In this document: positions 62,419-64,000 of the stretch, piece after piece | Layout: every line of letters begins with the position of its first letter | Numbering within the stretch: position 1 is the first letter of the stretch | Source: Saccharibacillus endophyticus | GTDB taxonomy: Bacteria > Bacillota > Bacilli > Paenibacillales > Paenibacillaceae | Length of the DNA: 64,000 bases | Direction: 5' to 3' | Assembly (NCBI RefSeq): GCF_013185185.1 | Contig: NZ_JAAZWE010000001.1 | Coordinates: 1,240,001 to 1,304,000, forward strand | Translations under genes and position numbers: made by a program | The notes under the pieces: generated by a model | What the model was told of the DNA's origin: nothing | Databases searched by the model: none | What the model saw: only the letters and a program-made list of their open reading frames with translations

Positions 62419-63054
62419 ATGTCGAATTCATCCTTGAAATTTATTGCCGGAATTGCAGCCGGAGCCGCCATCGGCGGGATTACTGCTCTATTGTTCGCTC
62501 CGCAGCGCGGTTCGGAGACTCGCCGCGTCCTCGCTGACGGTGCGATCGACTTGAAGGACAAAGGCTTGGAACTGAAAGACCGCGGCGTCGTCGCGGCGAT
62601 CGATCTGAAAGACAGAGGCGTCATCGCGGCCAACGATTTGAAAGACAAAGGTCTGGAACTGAAAGATCGCGGCGTTACCGCAGCGATCGACCTCAAAGAC
62701 CGCAGCGTCGACACGGCTATTGCCCTTCGCGACAAAGGCCAAGCTTCGCTGGAAACCGCCAAAGACAAAGGTCAAAACGCGATCGCGGTTCTGCGTGCCA
62801 AAGGTCAAGCCGCAGCGGAAACCAGCCGCGAGCTGATTGCTTTCGGCAAAGAAGTCGGCGAAGTCGCGATGGAATGGAAAGTCGAGATCGAAGCCGCCGT
62901 TCGCGACCTGAAAGTCGAGCTGGAAAAATTCCAGAGCGAGCAGGAGAACGACACGAAGCTTCAAGACGATATCGCCAAGCTCAAAAAGCAAACCGAAGAA
63001 ACGGCGGCTGTCGTCAAAAACGCGCAGCAGCGCATCACCAACGCCGGTTCTTGA
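62419..63054 (+). CDS. YtxH-like protein with internal repeats
   Basis: A 211-residue protein. A hydrophobic Gly/Ala segment (about 8-24, AGIAAGAAIGGITALLF) and APQRG start, as in YtxH proteins, then tandem degenerate repeats of about 11 residues (DLKDKGLELKDRGV; AAIDLKDRGV; RSVDTAIALRDKG) over about 45-115, and a charged coiled coil to the end. It is probably a stress- or envelope-associated helical protein. AGGAGG lies 9 nt before the ATG. A terminator follows at 63069. Confidence 0.8.
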   Translation: MSNSSLKFIAGIAAGAAIGGITALLFAPQRGSETRRVLADGAIDLKDKGLELKDRGVVAAIDLKDRGVIAANDLKDKGLELKDRGVTAAIDLKDRSVDTAIALRDKGQASLETAKDKGQNAIAVLRAKGQAAAETSRELIAFGKEVGEVAMEWKVEIEAAVRDLKVELEKFQSEQENDTKLQDDIAKLKKQTEETAAVVKNAQQRITNAGS

Positions 63055-63068
63055 GACCATGACTGAAC

Positions 63069-63100
63069 AAAAGCGTCCCTGAATATCAGGGACGTTTTTG
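63069..63100 (+). terminator. Intrinsic terminator
   Basis: AAAAGCGTCCCTGA pairs with TCAGGGACGTTTTT after the YtxH-like gene. Confidence 0.88.
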
Positions 63101-63170
63101 TTTGCTTGTTCGTTGCAAACCTTGCCCCTTGATCGGTTTGCGTCCTGGCGCCGTTTGCACATTTCGGATT

Positions 63171-64000
63171 CTACCGTTCAAACGGCTTTTCCCTTTCGGT
63201 CATCCTCCCTTCCCGAAATTCAAGCACGCGGTCCGCGTATCGGGTTTCTTCCCGTAAATGCGTAACGACAATAACGATTGCGTTTTTGTCGAGCTTTGAG
63301 ATCCGCTGCCAAAACAAATCGGCATTGCGCTTATCCAAACCTGCCGTCGGTTCATCAAAAACGTAGACGTCGCTTTCGGCAAGCAGTGCCCGGATCAACG
63401 CGGCGCGCTTCTTTTGTCCGCCCGATAAACTGTCCCCGCCTTCCGTCAATACCGTATCGTAAGCGAGAGGCAGCTGTTCGAATACCGTGTCCATATTAAA
63501 AATCGGCATTATGCGTTCGGCGCTGCGGCCTCCCCCTATTATTCGTCCTTCGCTCGGTTCATAAAACCCCGATATCAGCTTGACGAACGTCGACTTTCCA
63601 GACCCGCTCGCCCCGACAACGACGATTCGATCTCCTTTTTTCAAGATGCAATCCACGGAATGAACCGCATTCGTCGAAGCCCCCGGATATCGGAAAGAAA
63701 GACCTTGCAGAATCAGATCGCCTTGTTCGGGAGTCGCGGATTTGGCTTCGGGAATCGCCAGGAAAAGCAAAACGCGTGACGCGGAAGCCCAAGCTGCCTG
63801 CACTTCGCCCGCCAAGTCGACGGCATGCCTGGCCGGAAAAAAGATGATTTCGATCAAGGCCAAAAATCCGATCAGCTCGCCGATGCCCAGTTCTCCGTTC
63901 AGTACGCTTTGCCCTCCGACAGCCAGAACCAGTATATAAGCAGCGATCTCCGAAGCACCGCCGCAAATTTGCATGATGCCGTAGGTTGTGGCTCTTTTGA
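63171..64000 (-). CDS. ABC exporter, C-terminal part (gene runs off the right edge)
   Basis: The 5' end is beyond the window; the frame is open through base 64000. Visible are the last TM segments (AAYILVLAVGG, IGELIGFLALIEIIFF) and an NBD with Walker A GASGSGKST, signature LSGGQKKR, Walker B VYVFDEPTAGLD and H-loop VTHLREE. Only about 55 residues separate Walker A from the signature, against about 90-100 normally. The Q-loop and helical region is replaced by RIMPIFNMDTVFEQLPLAYD, which looks like an in-frame internal deletion. The protein may be defective or a divergent subtype. The last residues (MTEREKPFER) are ordinary. Confidence 0.8.
   Translation of the reverse strand, partial: KRATTYGIMQICGGASEIAAYILVLAVGGQSVLNGELGIGELIGFLALIEIIFFPARHAVDLAGEVQAAWASASRVLLFLAIPEAKSATPEQGDLILQGLSFRYPGASTNAVHSVDCILKKGDRIVVVGASGSGKSTFVKLISGFYEPSEGRIIGGGRSAERIMPIFNMDTVFEQLPLAYDTVLTEGGDSLSGGQKKRAALIRALLAESDVYVFDEPTAGLDKRNADLFWQRISKLDKNAIVIVVTHLREETRYADRVLEFREGRMTEREKPFER

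Overview
The window is about 64 kb of a moderately GC-rich (roughly 55% by eye) low-GC-phylum (Firmicutes) chromosome, most likely a member of the Paenibacillaceae (Paenibacillus or Saccharibacillus). The basis is strong AGGAGG-type ribosome binding sites with frequent TTG/GTG starts, a T-box in front of a threonyl-tRNA synthetase, YesM/YesN and LacI-controlled sugar ABC transporters with LplB/LplC-type permeases, YkcB/YkcC-type glycosyltransferases and YtxH-type proteins. The genus is an inference. No rRNA, tRNA, prophage or complete insertion sequence was seen.

Layout. 0-9.3 kb: a DUF2325 coiled-coil protein, a NusG-II protein, an AAA ATPase, an ABC ATPase remnant, an MFS transporter, a YtcJ-type amidohydrolase and a secreted beta-propeller protein. 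9.3-13.7 kb: a large coiled-coil protein and T-box plus thrS. 13.7-16.3 kb: two exported proteins sharing a C-terminal helical module (a third copy is at 41.5 kb). 16.5-22.7 kb is the most accessory part: an AT-rich RRNPP-type regulator translationally coupled to a short exported peptide (a candidate peptide quorum-sensing pair), a lipoprotein apparently starting at CTG, a three-gene operon whose DUF4868-like and 4-TM products resemble KwaB and KwaA of the Kiwa anti-phage system, a solitary CRISPR-repeat-like sequence, and an XRE regulator/membrane protein pair with a repeat-studded promoter. 22.8-24.5 kb: an ArsR regulator and a short-chain dehydrogenase that share an AAATGTTT element.

24.5-34.8 kb: a YesN/YesM two-component system divergent from a sugar ABC transporter operon, with a 160-bp MITE in the divergent region, then a Ca2+-type P-ATPase. 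35-41.4 kb: LplB/LplC/solute-binding protein/GH30 glycosidase operon with its LacI regulator and three AAAACGTTTT operator-like palindromes. 41.5-49.7 kb: minus-strand genes for two ATP-grasp proteins, a serine beta-lactamase-like protein, an esterase, a DUF4261 protein and a tandem GNAT protein. 50.3-57.3 kb: a decayed NTF2-like gene, an OmpR/HK two-component system divergent from ykcB-ykcC-galU(truncated), with four 11-bp-phased TTCAG repeats between. 57.3-64 kb: a frameshifted small gene whose 3' end comes from MITE sequence, an alanyl-tRNA editing protein, an ABC exporter with a Fur box at its promoter, two YtxH proteins, and the C-terminal part of an ABC exporter with an apparent internal deletion.

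The least expected structure is a family of roughly 170-200 bp imperfect palindromes (about 2275-2466, 61706-61897, 62178-62345, and a half copy at 4512-4545). Short single-stranded segments are conserved between copies, while the paired stems differ in sequence but stay complementary. This is the pattern expected of selection for a folded DNA or RNA.
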